Source of the DNA: Bacteroides propionicigenes | GTDB lineage: Bacteria > Bacteroidota > Bacteroidia > Bacteroidales > Bacteroidaceae | Assembly (NCBI RefSeq): GCF_018390535.1 | Contig: NZ_JAHBBW010000015.1 | Location: forward strand, 1 to 64,000 | Direction: 5' to 3' | Length of the DNA: 64,000 bases | In this document: positions 1 through 9,046 of the stretch, one piece after another | Position numbering within the stretch: the first letter of the stretch is position 1 | Layout of the letters: every line of letters starts with the position of its first letter | The notes under the pieces: generated by a model | Told to the model about the DNA's origin: nothing | The model's database searches: none | What the model saw: the letters and a program-made list of their open reading frames with translations, nothing else | Translations under genes and position numbers: made by a program

Positions 1-99
<99 letters not shown>

Positions 100-106
100 T
101 TAGAAG

Positions 107-140
107 AAGCCTCCGTATCGGATGATACGGGGGCTTTATT
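107..140 (+). terminator. rRNA operon terminator
   Basis: AAGCC-t-CCGTATC and GATACGG-g-GGCTT form a stem of about 12 pairs with one mismatch, followed by a T-rich run. It lies a few bases after the 5S rRNA, where an rRNA operon would end. Confidence 0.85.
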
Positions 141-249
141 CGTTTTAAGAACTTGGTTTCGGCAGGTATTGCCGGACAGAATGGGGTGAAATGAATATAA
201 AAAAGTGAATATTTTACCCTAAATGCTACATAATGAGGATAATTATTTG

Positions 250-257
250 TATCTTTG
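250..257 (+). promoter_or_regulatory. Bacteroides -7 element upstream of the DUF177/rpmF genes
   Basis: TATCTTTG fits TAnnTTTG exactly. No TTTG is found 19 bases upstream, so only the -7 half is supported. It sits 24 bases before the TTG start at 282. Confidence 0.5.
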
Positions 258-281
258 TCGCCCGAATAAATAAAAGAAGCT

Positions 282-863
282 TTGGGAAAGTTTGATAAAT
301 ACAAAATAGATTTGAAAGGTATGCAGGCAGATTCATGCAAATATGAATTTGTATTGGACAACCTTTTCTTCGCTAATATTGATGGCCCGGAAGTACAGAA
401 GGGCAAAGTCAATGTTGTTTTGGTTGTAAAGAAAACGTCTCGTGCTTTCGAATTGAACTTTCAGACAGACGGAATAGTGTGGGTTCCATGCGACCGCTGT
501 TTGGATGATATGGAACAGCCTGTAAGCTCCACAGATAAGCTACTGGTGAAGTTCGGACATGAATACGCTGAGGAAGGTGATAACCTTATCGTAATCCCCG
601 AGGAAGAAGGGGAAATCAATGTAGCGTGGTTCATGTATGAGTTTATAGCGTTGGCTATCCCGATGAAGCATATACACGCTCCGGGTAAGTGCAACAAAGC
701 GATGAGCAGTAAATTGAGCAAGCATCTGCGTACTACTCCGGATGATGAAATGGACGAAGAAGGTTTTGTACCGGAGGAGAGCAACGAACTTGTAAACGAT
801 GATACGGAAACTGCGGTAGACCCGCGTTGGGACGAATTAAAGAAAATATTAGATAACAATTAA
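282..863 (+). CDS. DUF177 (YceD-family) protein, upstream of rpmF
   Basis: This 193-residue protein belongs to the DUF177/YceD family, which is typically encoded just before rpmF. In E. coli and plants, members of the family are linked to 23S rRNA processing or accumulation. Visible family marks are the CDRCLDD motif near residue 70, GKC in the second half, and the C-terminal VDPRWDELKKIL segment; the region between is acidic. The start is a TTG codon, because no in-frame ATG precedes the conserved N-terminal region. The gene ends 12 bp before rpmF, so the two are surely cotranscribed. Family assignment is firm; the role is known only from relatives. Confidence 0.87.
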   Translation: MGKFDKYKIDLKGMQADSCKYEFVLDNLFFANIDGPEVQKGKVNVVLVVKKTSRAFELNFQTDGIVWVPCDRCLDDMEQPVSSTDKLLVKFGHEYAEEGDNLIVIPEEEGEINVAWFMYEFIALAIPMKHIHAPGKCNKAMSSKLSKHLRTTPDDEMDEEGFVPEESNELVNDDTETAVDPRWDELKKILDNN

Positions 864-875
864 AGATTAAAGAAA

Positions 876-1061
876 ATGGCACATCCTAAGAGAAGACAGT
901 CAAAAACAAGAACTGCAAAGAGAAGAACTCATGATAAAGCAGTAGCTCCTACATTGGCTATTTGCCCGAATTGCGGTGAATGGCATGTATATCACACTGT
1001 ATGTGGTGCATGTGGCTACTATCGTGGTAAGCTGGCAGTAGAGAAAGAAGCTGCGGTTTAA
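876..1061 (+). CDS. rpmF: 50S ribosomal protein L32
   Basis: A 61-residue basic protein starting MAHPKRRQSKTRTAKRRTHD, the standard L32 N-terminus. It has a zinc-ribbon pair: CPNCGEWH, then CGACGYY at residues 45-51. L32 is a small protein of the large ribosomal subunit near the peptidyl transferase centre. It follows the DUF177 gene by 12 bp. In many bacteria rpmF is followed by plsX and fabH; here fabH follows directly and plsX is absent from the locus. All four zinc-binding cysteines appear to be present, so this is the zinc-containing form. Confidence 0.97.
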   Translation: MAHPKRRQSKTRTAKRRTHDKAVAPTLAICPNCGEWHVYHTVCGACGYYRGKLAVEKEAAV

Positions 1062-1099
1062 TTAGCAGTTTGACTAAAACTTATACTTGAATATCGGGC

Positions 1100-1143
1100 G
1101 TCTAAAAAGATTTGTAGCATTCAATGAACAAAACTTTTTAGAC
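1100..1143 (+). promoter_or_regulatory. Hairpin between rpmF and fabH
   Basis: GTCTAAAAAG and CTTTTTAGAC form a perfect 10 bp stem with a 24-base loop. No T run follows, so it is not a classical terminator. It may be an RNA stability or processing element that separates expression of rpmF from fabH. The function is inferred only from its position. Confidence 0.4.
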
Positions 1144-1181
1144 TGCCGTTGTTTAAGTGTCCTTATAAGTAAACAAGATTA

Positions 1182-2186
1182 ATGGAAAAAATAAATGCAG
1201 TAATTACAGGAGTCGGTGGATATGTACCTGATTATATCTTGACGAACGACGAGATATCGAAAATGGTGGATACCAACGATGAATGGATTATGACCCGTAT
1301 CGGAGTTAAGGAAAGACATATTCTGAACGAAGAAGGGCTGGGCACATCATATATGGCGCGTAAAGCTGCAAAGCAGTTGATGCAGCGCACCGGTTCCAAT
1401 CCGGATGATGTTGATCTGGTGATTGTCGCTACTTCTACTCCGGACTATCAATTCCCCTCTATTGCATCTATCTTGTGTGACAAGCTCGGACTGAAAAACG
1501 CTTTTGCATTTGATATGTCGGCAGCTTGTTGCGGTTTCCTCTATATGATGGAGACAGCGGCGAACTTTATCCGTTCGGGTAGATACAAGAAAGTGATTAT
1601 CGTAGGCGCAGACAAAATGTCGTCGATTGTGAACTATACAGACCGTGCCACTTGCCCTATTTTCGGTGACGGTGCAGCGGCCTTTATGTTGGAACCGACT
1701 ACTGAAGAACTGGGCGTTATGGATGCCATGCTGAGAACGGACGGAAAGGGATTACCTTTCTTGCATCTGAAAGCCGGCGGTTCTGTTTGTCCTCCTTCTT
1801 ATTTTACGATAGATAATCATATGCATTACCTTTATCAGGAAGGTCGCACGGTATTTAAATACGCAGTGTCCAATATGTCGGATATAAGCGCCGCAATCGC
1901 GGAAAAGAATAATCTGACAAAAGATACTATTGACTGGGTGGTTCCTCATCAAGCCAATCTGCGTATTATCGATGCTGTGGCACACCGCCTCGAAGTTCCC
2001 CACGAAAAGGTGCTGATAAATATCGAACGCTATGGCAATACAAGCGCCGGTACGCTTCCGCTCTGTATCTGGGACTTTGAAGAGAAGTTGAAAAAAGGTG
2101 ATAACCTTATATTTACGGCATTCGGCGCAGGATTTACATGGGGGGCCGTTTACGTGAAATGGGGCTATGACGGCAAAAAACAGTAA
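1182..2186 (+). CDS. fabH: 3-oxoacyl-[ACP] synthase III (KAS III)
   Basis: KAS III carries out the first condensation of type II fatty acid synthesis, joining an acyl-CoA primer to malonyl-ACP in the cytoplasm. The 334 residues match the family length. The catalytic triad is visible: Cys116 in SAACCGF, His256 in VVPHQANL and Asn286 in YGNTSAGT. The glycine-rich C-terminal FGAGFTWGA segment is also present. The gene lies 120 bp after rpmF, with a hairpin between them, and ends at a terminator. Bacteroides often carries a second fabH elsewhere, which cannot be seen here. Confidence 0.96.
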   Translation: MEKINAVITGVGGYVPDYILTNDEISKMVDTNDEWIMTRIGVKERHILNEEGLGTSYMARKAAKQLMQRTGSNPDDVDLVIVATSTPDYQFPSIASILCDKLGLKNAFAFDMSAACCGFLYMMETAANFIRSGRYKKVIIVGADKMSSIVNYTDRATCPIFGDGAAAFMLEPTTEELGVMDAMLRTDGKGLPFLHLKAGGSVCPPSYFTIDNHMHYLYQEGRTVFKYAVSNMSDISAAIAEKNNLTKDTIDWVVPHQANLRIIDAVAHRLEVPHEKVLINIERYGNTSAGTLPLCIWDFEEKLKKGDNLIFTAFGAGFTWGAVYVKWGYDGKKQ

Positions 2187-2218
2187 TGTGAACGTTACTG
2201 ACAAAATATGATAAAAAG

Positions 2219-2250
2219 ACGCATCCTATTTCGATTCGATGCGTTTTTTT
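2219..2250 (+). terminator. Terminator after fabH
   Basis: ACGCATC and GATGCGT pair perfectly (7 bp) around a 12-base loop and are followed by seven T. The T run overlaps a possible TTG start at 2249, which argues that era starts later, at the ATG at 2276. Confidence 0.8.
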
Positions 2251-2275
2251 GTCTCAATTCAAATACGTGAAGATT

Positions 2276-3157
2276 ATGCATAAAGCAGGTTTTGTCAACA
2301 TTGTGGGAAATCCCAATGTAGGTAAGTCTACATTGATGAATGCACTGGTAGGTGAGCGTATTTCAATAGCTACCTTCAAGGCGCAAACCACCCGTCACCG
2401 GATTATGGGTATATATAATACGGATGATATGCAGATTGTGTTTTCGGATACGCCGGGCGTACTGAAACCTACCTATAAATTGCAGGAGTCTATGCTGAAC
2501 TTCTCCACTTCGGCACTGACGGATGCGGATGTGTTGCTGTATGTGACGGATGTGGTTGAAACACCTGACAAGCATAATGATTTTGTGGAGAAAGTGAGCC
2601 ATATGGAAGCGCCGGTACTGTTGCTCGTTAACAAGATTGACTTGAGCAATCAGGAGAAGCTGGTGGAACTGGTGGAGGCATGGAAAGAGCTGTTGCCGAA
2701 TGCGGAGATTATCCCTATCTCGGCTGCCACCAAGTTTAATGTGGACTACGTGATGAAGCGGATAAAAGAACTGTTGCCCGATTCGCCTCCTTATTTTGAT
2801 AAGGACCAGTGGACGGACAAGCCTGCCCGTTTCTTTGTAAACGAGATTATCCGCGAAAAGATATTGTTGTACTATGACAAGGAGATACCTTATTCGGTAG
2901 AGGTCGTTGTGGAACAGTTTAAGGAAGAAGAAAAGAAGATACATATCAATGCTGTGATATACGTTGAACGTGATTCGCAGAAGGGTATCATTATCGGTAA
3001 GCAAGGAAAGGCTTTGAAAAAAGTAGCTACCGAAGCTCGCCGCGATTTGGAGAGGTTCTTCGGGAAGACAATATTCTTGGAGACATTTGTGAAGGTTGAT
3101 AAGGATTGGCGTAGTTCAGACAAGGAACTGCGTAATTTCGGTTATCAGCTGGACTAA
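2276..3157 (+). CDS. era: GTPase Era
   Basis: Era is a GTPase that binds the 3' end of 16S rRNA and helps assemble the 30S subunit. The 293-residue protein has the G1 loop GNPNVGKS at residues 11-18, DTPGV near 59 and NKID near 121, then a C-terminal KH domain with the RNA-binding GKQGKALKK loop. The ATG at 2276 is preferred over the TTG at 2249, because the latter lies within the T run of the preceding terminator and the usual Era N-terminus begins just before the G1 motif. The next gene, der, encodes another ribosome-assembly GTPase and starts 45 bp later, so the pair probably forms an operon. Confidence 0.95.
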   Translation: MHKAGFVNIVGNPNVGKSTLMNALVGERISIATFKAQTTRHRIMGIYNTDDMQIVFSDTPGVLKPTYKLQESMLNFSTSALTDADVLLYVTDVVETPDKHNDFVEKVSHMEAPVLLLVNKIDLSNQEKLVELVEAWKELLPNAEIIPISAATKFNVDYVMKRIKELLPDSPPYFDKDQWTDKPARFFVNEIIREKILLYYDKEIPYSVEVVVEQFKEEEKKIHINAVIYVERDSQKGIIIGKQGKALKKVATEARRDLERFFGKTIFLETFVKVDKDWRSSDKELRNFGYQLD

Positions 3158-3202
3158 TATTCATACGACTGTGACAGTCGCAAAAAAACAAAGAGTGTAC
3201 CT

Positions 3203-4516
3203 ATGGGAAATTTAGTTGCAATCGTAGGACGCCCCAATGTGGGAAAGTCTACATTATTTAATCGTCTGACCAAAACAAGGCAGGCTATTGTAAACGAAGA
3301 GGCGGGGACAACACGCGACCGCCAATATGGAAAATCCGAATGGCTGGGACGTGAATTCTCGGTTGTGGATACCGGTGGCTGGGTAGTGAACTCGGACGAT
3401 ATTTTCGAGGAGGAGATACGCAAGCAGGTATTGATGGCGGTGGATGAAGCGGATGTGATTCTGTTTGTGGTGGATGTGATGAACGGGGTTACTGATTTGG
3501 ACTTGCAGGTGGCTTCCATCTTGCGCCGTGCCAAGAAACCTGTGTTGCTGGTTGCGAACAAGACCGATAATAATGAATTGCAATATAATGCTCCTGAATT
3601 TTACAGTCTGGGCTTGGGAGATCCGTATTGTATTTCTGCCGTGACCGGTAGCGGTACGGGCGATTTGATGGATCTTATCGTTGAGAACTTTAAGAAGGAG
3701 TCTGATGAGATTTTGGACGAAGATATTCCTCGCTTTGCGGTGGTGGGTCGCCCGAATGCCGGAAAGTCGTCTATCGTAAATGCTTTTATCGGTGAGGATC
3801 GCAATATCGTGACGGAAATAGCCGGGACGACACGTGATTCAATCTATACGCGATACAATAAGTTCGGTTTCGACTTCTATCTGGTGGATACGGCAGGTAT
3901 TCGCAAGAAAAACAAAGTGAGTGAAGATTTGGAATACTATTCGGTAATCCGTTCTATACGTTCCATCGAGAATTCGGATGTATGTATCTTGATGCTGGAC
4001 GCTACGCGTGGTATCGAAAGCCAGGACCTGAATATCTTCTCGCTTATCCAGAAAAACTCCAAAGGATTGGTAGTGGTTGTGAACAAGTGGGATTTGGTGG
4101 AAGACAAGACTGTGAAAGTGATGAAAACTTTTGAGAATGCCATTCGCACCCGTTTTGCTCCTTTTGTGGACTTTCCGATAATTTTTACTTCGGCACTGAC
4201 GAAACAGCGTATCTTGAAAGTACTGGAAGAAGCGCGCTCTGTGTACGAGAACCGTATGGTGCGCATACCGACCGCTCGCCTGAATGAAGAGATGCTGCCG
4301 CTGATTGAGGCTTATCCGCCTCCTGCCATCAAAGGAAAGTATATCAAGATTAAATATATCACGCAGTTGCCGAATACGCAGGTTCCGTCTTTCGTTTATT
4401 TCGCTAATCTGCCGCAATATGTGAAGGAACCGTACAGACGCTTCCTTGAGAACAAGATGCGCGAGAAATGGAATCTGACAGGAACTCCGATAAATATATA
4501 TATAAGACAGAAATAA
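3203..4516 (+). CDS. der: GTPase Der (EngA), tandem G domains
   Basis: Der is an essential GTPase that matures the 50S subunit. The 437 residues contain two successive G domains: GRPNVGKS at residues 8-15 with NKTD near 119, and GRPNAGKS near 182 with NKWD near 294. The KH-like C-terminal domain (about 350-437) follows. This double-GTPase plan is unique to Der. It follows era by 45 bp and ends facing the Mla genes on the other strand, with a long inverted repeat between them. Confidence 0.97.
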   Translation: MGNLVAIVGRPNVGKSTLFNRLTKTRQAIVNEEAGTTRDRQYGKSEWLGREFSVVDTGGWVVNSDDIFEEEIRKQVLMAVDEADVILFVVDVMNGVTDLDLQVASILRRAKKPVLLVANKTDNNELQYNAPEFYSLGLGDPYCISAVTGSGTGDLMDLIVENFKKESDEILDEDIPRFAVVGRPNAGKSSIVNAFIGEDRNIVTEIAGTTRDSIYTRYNKFGFDFYLVDTAGIRKKNKVSEDLEYYSVIRSIRSIENSDVCILMLDATRGIESQDLNIFSLIQKNSKGLVVVVNKWDLVEDKTVKVMKTFENAIRTRFAPFVDFPIIFTSALTKQRILKVLEEARSVYENRMVRIPTARLNEEMLPLIEAYPPPAIKGKYIKIKYITQLPNTQVPSFVYFANLPQYVKEPYRRFLENKMREKWNLTGTPINIYIRQK

Positions 4517-4550
4517 GTCTCTTGCAGACGCTCAAAACGTACTTAATGAA

Positions 4551-4628
4551 TTTTTAGGCACGAATTTCATAGATTTCACGGATTTGCTCTATTATTCCGT
4601 GAAATCTATGAAATTCGTGCCTAAAAAT
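4551..4628. terminator. Long perfect inverted repeat between convergent der and mlaF
   Basis: Two arms of about 30 bp, starting TTTTTAGGCACGAATTTCAT and ending in its complement, flank a loop of about 16 bases. A- and T-runs at the outer ends let it serve as a terminator in both directions, for der (plus) and the ABC ATPase gene (minus). The stem is far longer than a terminator needs. The CACGGATTTCA-like text resembles dispersed repeats that I associate with Bacteroidota intergenic regions; that last link is recollection, not something shown here. Confidence 0.65.
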
Positions 4629-4636
4629 TATCGCCT

Positions 4637-5407
4637 TTAGCCTTCGATGTTCTGTATCTCCACTTCTTTTACCTTGCGGAAGAGGTCGGAGGCAAAAATA
4701 AAGTTGTTCAGACGCTCGTTGGTGGAGGTAAAGATGTCGTCTTTGCTGCCTTCCCACTCTTTATGGCCTTCATAGATGTAGATGATTTTCTCTCCGATGC
4801 CCATTACGGAATTCATGTCGTGGGTATTGATTAGCGTAGTCATGTTATATTCGCGGGTGATGTCCTGTATCAGTTCGTCGATGACGAGAGATGTTTTGGG
4901 GTCAAGACCGGAGTTTGGCTCGTCGCAGAACAAGTATTGCGGGTTCAGGGCAATGGCCCGTGCAATGGCTACACGTTTCTGCATACCTCCACTGATTTCA
5001 CCGGGGAACTTGTCTTTTGCCTCGATAAGGTTTACACGTTCCAGGCAAAACATGGCACGGCGTGTACGGTCGCGCAGGGTGTCCGAACTGAACATATTGA
5101 GGGGGAACATCACATTGTCCAGTACCGTCATCGAGTCGAACAAGGCGGCGCTCTGAAATATCATTCCCATTTCGCGGCGCAGGGCTTTCTTCTCTTTCTT
5201 GCCCATCGTGAGGAAGTCGCGGTGGTCGTATAGCAATTCTCCCTTTTCGGGGGTCAGCAAGCCTACGATGCACTTCATCAGTACGGTCTTTCCCGAACCG
5301 CTTTGCCCGATGATGAGGTTCGTCTTTCCGTTTTCGAATGTGGCATTGATGTCTGTCAGCACCTCTTTTTCTTCAAATGACTTGCAAAGTCCTTTCAGCT
5401 CAATCAT
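4637..5407 (-). CDS. ABC transporter ATP-binding protein, MlaF-like
   Basis: This 256-residue ABC ATPase fits the MlaF group, which powers phospholipid transport between the inner and outer membranes. It has Walker A GQSGSGKT at residues 34-41, the signature ISGGMQKR near 140, and Walker B with CDEPNSGLDP, where the Asn-Ser-Gly is typical of the Mla group. The partner permease lies directly upstream on the same strand, 63 bp away. No MlaD-type (MCE) substrate-binding gene is present beside them, so the periplasmic component must be encoded elsewhere. ATPase identity is firm; lipid as substrate is inferred from family and permease. Confidence 0.88.
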   Translation of the reverse strand: MIELKGLCKSFEEKEVLTDINATFENGKTNLIIGQSGSGKTVLMKCIVGLLTPEKGELLYDHRDFLTMGKKEKKALRREMGMIFQSAALFDSMTVLDNVMFPLNMFSSDTLRDRTRRAMFCLERVNLIEAKDKFPGEISGGMQKRVAIARAIALNPQYLFCDEPNSGLDPKTSLVIDELIQDITREYNMTTLINTHDMNSVMGIGEKIIYIYEGHKEWEGSKDDIFTSTNERLNNFIFASDLFRKVKEVEIQNIEG

Positions 5408-5470
5408 TAGTATGGAATTATCTATTTTGAATTATCAATTATGAATTTAGCACTCACAAGCGTCATGGTT

Positions 5471-6214
5471 TTATCCCATTAACAGTTGTGTCAATATGAG
5501 GTCGGCAAACAGAATCAGTACGCTGCTGCATACTACCGAGTCCGTAGATGCTTTGCCCACCTCAATGGAACCTCCCTCGACCGTATAGCCGAAGAATGCC
5601 GACACGCTGGCAATGATGAAGGCAAAGAACAGCGACTTGATAATGCCGCACCAGATGAACCATTCTACGAACATATATTGCAACCCGTATTCTAAATCGA
5701 CGGCCGACATGATGCCACCGAACCAGCACGTGCAAAACGCACCTATGATTCCGGCGAATATACTGAACGTTACCATCAGAGGGATTGTTGACACCATTGC
5801 CGCTATTTTGGGTAATATCAGGTAGTTGGCGGAGTTGACCCCCATAATTTCAAGAGCGTCTATTTGCTGGGTGACCCGCATCGTTCCAAGCTCGGAAGCG
5901 ATGTTAGACCCCACTTTGCCTGCCAATATCAGGCACATAATGGAAGATGAGAACTCCAGCAACATGATTTCGCGGGTGACATATCCTACCGTCCAGCGCG
6001 GCATGAAGGGACTCTCTATGTTCAGCTTGATTTGTATGGTGATAACAGCTCCGATAAAAAACGATATTAGCAATACGATGCCGATGGAGTTTACTCCAAG
6101 CTGCTCTATTTCATTGATGTATTGGCGGAAGAACATACGCATACGTTCCGGGCGTGCAAAAACGCGGCCCATCAGTATCATATATTTCCCGACTGTTCTA
6201 AGTGCTTTAATCAT
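5471..6214 (-). CDS. ABC transporter permease, MlaE family
   Basis: A 247-residue integral membrane protein of the MlaE (DUF140) family, the permease of the Mla phospholipid transporter. Hydrophobic segments cover much of its length, with the family's ELGTMRVTQQIDALEIMGVN stretch (about residues 110-129) in the middle. It is the first gene of a two-gene minus-strand operon with the MlaF-like ATPase. A -7-like TACATTTG lies 21 bases before its start. Direction of transport (toward or away from the outer membrane) cannot be told from sequence. Confidence 0.88.
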   Translation of the reverse strand: MIKALRTVGKYMILMGRVFARPERMRMFFRQYINEIEQLGVNSIGIVLLISFFIGAVITIQIKLNIESPFMPRWTVGYVTREIMLLEFSSSIMCLILAGKVGSNIASELGTMRVTQQIDALEIMGVNSANYLILPKIAAMVSTIPLMVTFSIFAGIIGAFCTCWFGGIMSAVDLEYGLQYMFVEWFIWCGIIKSLFFAFIIASVSAFFGYTVEGGSIEVGKASTDSVVCSSVLILFADLILTQLLMG

Positions 6215-6234
6215 GACTCGTAAGTATTTGTCTG

Positions 6235-6242
6235 CAAATGTA
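6235..6242 (-). promoter_or_regulatory. -7 element for the Mla operon
   Basis: Read on the minus strand this is TACATTTG, an exact TAnnTTTG match, 20 bases before the permease ATG. No TTTG stands at the expected -33 distance. Confidence 0.45.
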
Positions 6243-6278
6243 CACTATTTCGGCTTATTTTTGCTACATTTGCGCCAG

Positions 6279-6415
6279 TTTCACCACAGATTACGCCGTA
6301 TGGCACAGTATTTTTTCATAAAACAGGATGAGAACATTGTAATTTGCGGGAGAAACGGTAAACTTGCAGATTGATATCAATCTGTGTAAATCTGTATAAT
6401 CCTGTGGTGATATAG
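6279..6415. repeat. Inverted repeat between mlaE and lptB
   Basis: CACCACAGATTA near 6282 is answered by TAATCCTGTGGTGA near 6400, and the CAGATTGATATCAATCTG palindrome plus a further AATCTGTGTAAATCTGT stretch lies beside the right arm. The text resembles the CACAGATTACACAGATT-type dispersed repeats of Bacteroides intergenic regions (recollection). It lies in the 205 bp gap between divergent genes, and could be the 5' leader of lptB. Confidence 0.45.
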
Positions 6416-6419
6416 CGTT

Positions 6420-7178
6420 ATGGAAGAAGAAAGCAAAATGGTACTCCGGACAGAAGATTTGGTGAAAAAGTACGGTAAACGTACGGTAGTGAGCCATGTT
6501 TCTATCAACGTAAAGCAAGGGGAAATCGTTGGATTGCTGGGCCCGAACGGGGCCGGCAAGACTACTTCATTCTATATGACCGTAGGATTGATTACTCCCA
6601 ATGAAGGACGTATCTTCTTGGATGACTTGGATATTACGAAATATCCCGTGTACAAGCGTGCGCAGACGGGTATCGGCTATCTGGCACAGGAAGCGTCCGT
6701 ATTCCGCCAGATGAGTGTGGAAGATAATATCGCCGCTGTATTGGAAATGACGGACAAACCGCTGGATTACCGGAAAGACAAACTGGAGAGCCTGATTGCG
6801 GAGTTCCGCTTGCAGAAGGTTCGTAAGAATAAGGGCAACCAGTTGTCCGGTGGTGAACGCCGCCGTACGGAGATTGCCCGTTGCCTTGCCATCGACCCGA
6901 AATTCATCATGCTGGATGAACCGTTTGCCGGTGTAGACCCTATTGCCGTAGAGGATATCCAACAGATTGTATGGAAACTGAAAGACCGGAATATCGGTAT
7001 CCTGATTACCGACCACAACGTGCAGGAGACATTAAGCATCACCGACCGCGCTTATCTGTTGTTTGAGGGGAAAATCTTATTCCAAGGTACACCGGAAGAA
7101 CTTGCCGAGAATAAGATTGTACGTGAAAAGTATTTGAGTAACAGCTTCGTACTTCGTCGTAAGGACTTTATGGTATAG
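6420..7178 (+). CDS. lptB: LPS export ABC transporter ATP-binding protein LptB
   Basis: LptB is the cytoplasmic ATPase that drives lipopolysaccharide from the inner membrane across the periplasm through LptFG. The 252 residues contain Walker [10 protein letters not shown] at 41-49, the LSGGERRR signature near 140 and the Walker B segment [11 protein letters not shown], which is typical of LptB. The HNVQETL switch follows. The first ATG, at 6420, gives a nine-residue lead before the conserved region, and the ATG at 6438 is an alternative. Only 5 bp separates it from the sensor kinase gene, so the two may be cotranscribed. Confidence 0.94.
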   Translation: MEEESKMVLRTEDLVKKYGKRTVVSHVSINVKQGEIVGLLGPNGAGKTTSFYMTVGLITPNEGRIFLDDLDITKYPVYKRAQTGIGYLAQEASVFRQMSVEDNIAAVLEMTDKPLDYRKDKLESLIAEFRLQKVRKNKGNQLSGGERRRTEIARCLAIDPKFIMLDEPFAGVDPIAVEDIQQIVWKLKDRNIGILITDHNVQETLSITDRAYLLFEGKILFQGTPEELAENKIVREKYLSNSFVLRRKDFMV

Positions 7179-7183
7179 GTAGA

Positions 7184-8965
7184 ATGAAAAGGGTGCTGTT
7201 GTTTATAGGAGCGGTATTTCTTTTTGTTTCAGCTATAGGACAGAATACTGCGGAAATTAAGCGTATTCTTGAAGTTACGGATTCGCTTTACTCACTTGGT
7301 AAGGTAGATTCCGCACTGGCTGTTTGCCGGGAAGCGGTTCCGCTGGTTCGGCAAGAAAAAAATGCCGGTGTGATTGTTTCATTCTACACTTCGCAGGGAG
7401 TATATCTGCGGTCATCCGGTATGCTGCCGGATGCGGTGGAGTCTTATGATACTGCGTTGGAATATGTGGACCGGCTGGATATGGCTTCGGAAGATGACAG
7501 GCAGAGCGCCGTGGTGTTGTATAATAACCTTTCGACCCTGCACATGGATATGAAGTCGCTTGATAAGTCCGAAACATATGCGTTGCGGGCGGCCGTATTG
7601 GCTGACAAATGCACCGATAAGTCTTTCCGTGCACAGATTTATACAGTAACTTCTTCTGTTTTTATTGTCAGGAAATTGTATGATAAAGCGAAAGAGTATT
7701 TGTTGAAGGCGATAGAATTGTCACACGAAGAGGAACTGTTTGACGGGGAACTGAACGCCCTTACCTATTATATGCTGGTTCTGCAGCGAACCGGTAGTCC
7801 GCAAAGCGAGATAAACCGCTATGCCGGAAAAGCCGACTCTATCCTTCCTCAGGTAAAGTCGGTGATGACCCTGATAAATTATTATCAAATACTGTTTGTA
7901 ATCCGGCAGGATGGCAAACAGTATCGGGAAGTTATTGCCATCGCCGATAAACTGCTGAGTTTGGATGGAATTAAAAACTATCCTTTCCTTTTGTACGATA
8001 TTTATAATAATCTGCATTCGGCGTATAAGAATGTACATGATTATGAAAATGCTTATACGGTCCTAACACAGGCGCAGGAGTTAAACGACTCTCTGTTTCA
8101 GAAAGAAAAGGCGAAACAGCTGGAAGAGCTTTCCGTAAAATATGAAAGCAAGGAGAAAGAACTTGAGATACAAAAGTTGAATGAGGAGAAACGGGGGGCA
8201 CGGCAACGTCTGTTCATTGTTTTAGGCGGTTTGGTATTTGTGTTAGTGCTTTCGGGGTTGTTTTTCGCTTATTTCGTACAGCGGCAGAGGTTGCGTGTAG
8301 AGCGTCAGAAGCGGGAGATGGAGGCTCAGCGGCATGAGTTTGAACAGTTGCAGCGTGCCACGGAACAGAAACTGACCCGTAACTATCTGGATAAACTGGA
8401 GAATGAACACGCGCGTTTGGCAAAAGAATTGCATGACGGTGTCTGCAACGATTTGTTCTCTATGGAAGTGAACGCCGCTTCGGACCCGGTTGCACCAACG
8501 AAGGACTGGATTGCGAATCTGCGGAGGATAAGGGAAAATATCCGCCTTGTTTCCCATGAATTGCTTCCGCCCGTATTCCGGGAAGCTACCATCAATGAAG
8601 TAATATCCAACTACTTGGAAAGTCTTTCCACACCGGAATGTCCGATACGTTTTGAGACCCTTCCGGAAGATGTGGAATGGACGGGGTTGCCGGATGCAAT
8701 GTCATTAAATATTTATCGAATTATTCAGGAGGCGGTAGGCAATTCGCTGAAGCATGCCCGTGCCTCCCGTATCTCGGTTGTGATGGAGTGGAAGTTGCCC
8801 AATCTGGAAATCAGGGTGTCTGACAATGGAAACGGGGCTGCAACGGACAGGCCGGGCATAGGAATACAGACGATGAAAGAACGGGTGACCGCTTTAAAGG
8901 GGACTTTCACAATGAAATCAACCCGGTCGGGAACTACGATTATTGTACTTATTCCTGTTTTTTGA
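7184..8965 (+). CDS. TPR-containing sensor histidine kinase (HisKA_3 / NarL-type)
   Basis: A 593-residue two-component kinase. A signal peptide (about 1-19) leads to a periplasmic region of TPR-like helical repeats (about 35-310), a short coiled coil, one membrane segment (343-365), a second coiled coil, a HisKA_3 domain with ELHDGVCNDL (phosphorylated His417) and a HATPase domain with the N-box QEAVGNSLKHA, SDNGNG and GIGIQTMKER. TPR sensors of this type are common in Bacteroidota; the signal they sense is unknown. It pairs with the LuxR-type regulator 81 bp downstream. It follows lptB by 5 bp, which hints at a link with envelope status, but that is inference. Confidence 0.9.
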   Translation: MKRVLLFIGAVFLFVSAIGQNTAEIKRILEVTDSLYSLGKVDSALAVCREAVPLVRQEKNAGVIVSFYTSQGVYLRSSGMLPDAVESYDTALEYVDRLDMASEDDRQSAVVLYNNLSTLHMDMKSLDKSETYALRAAVLADKCTDKSFRAQIYTVTSSVFIVRKLYDKAKEYLLKAIELSHEEELFDGELNALTYYMLVLQRTGSPQSEINRYAGKADSILPQVKSVMTLINYYQILFVIRQDGKQYREVIAIADKLLSLDGIKNYPFLLYDIYNNLHSAYKNVHDYENAYTVLTQAQELNDSLFQKEKAKQLEELSVKYESKEKELEIQKLNEEKRGARQRLFIVLGGLVFVLVLSGLFFAYFVQRQRLRVERQKREMEAQRHEFEQLQRATEQKLTRNYLDKLENEHARLAKELHDGVCNDLFSMEVNAASDPVAPTKDWIANLRRIRENIRLVSHELLPPVFREATINEVISNYLESLSTPECPIRFETLPEDVEWTGLPDAMSLNIYRIIQEAVGNSLKHARASRISVVMEWKLPNLEIRVSDNGNGAATDRPGIGIQTMKERVTALKGTFTMKSTRSGTTIIVLIPVF

Positions 8966-9046
8966 CGCAAAAACTACGGTTTCCCGTAGGGTATATGTCG
9001 GCGTGTATGTCTAATTTTGTCAAAGATAATATAAAACAGACTGCAA

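Noticed and set aside
2249..2275. TTG start for era, adding nine residues
   Set aside because: The TTG lies inside the T run of the fabH terminator, and the ATG at 2276 gives the normal Era N-terminus.
4551..4628. Remnant of an insertion sequence
   Set aside because: No transposase fragment and no target duplication; it fits better as a long-stem terminator or small repeat.
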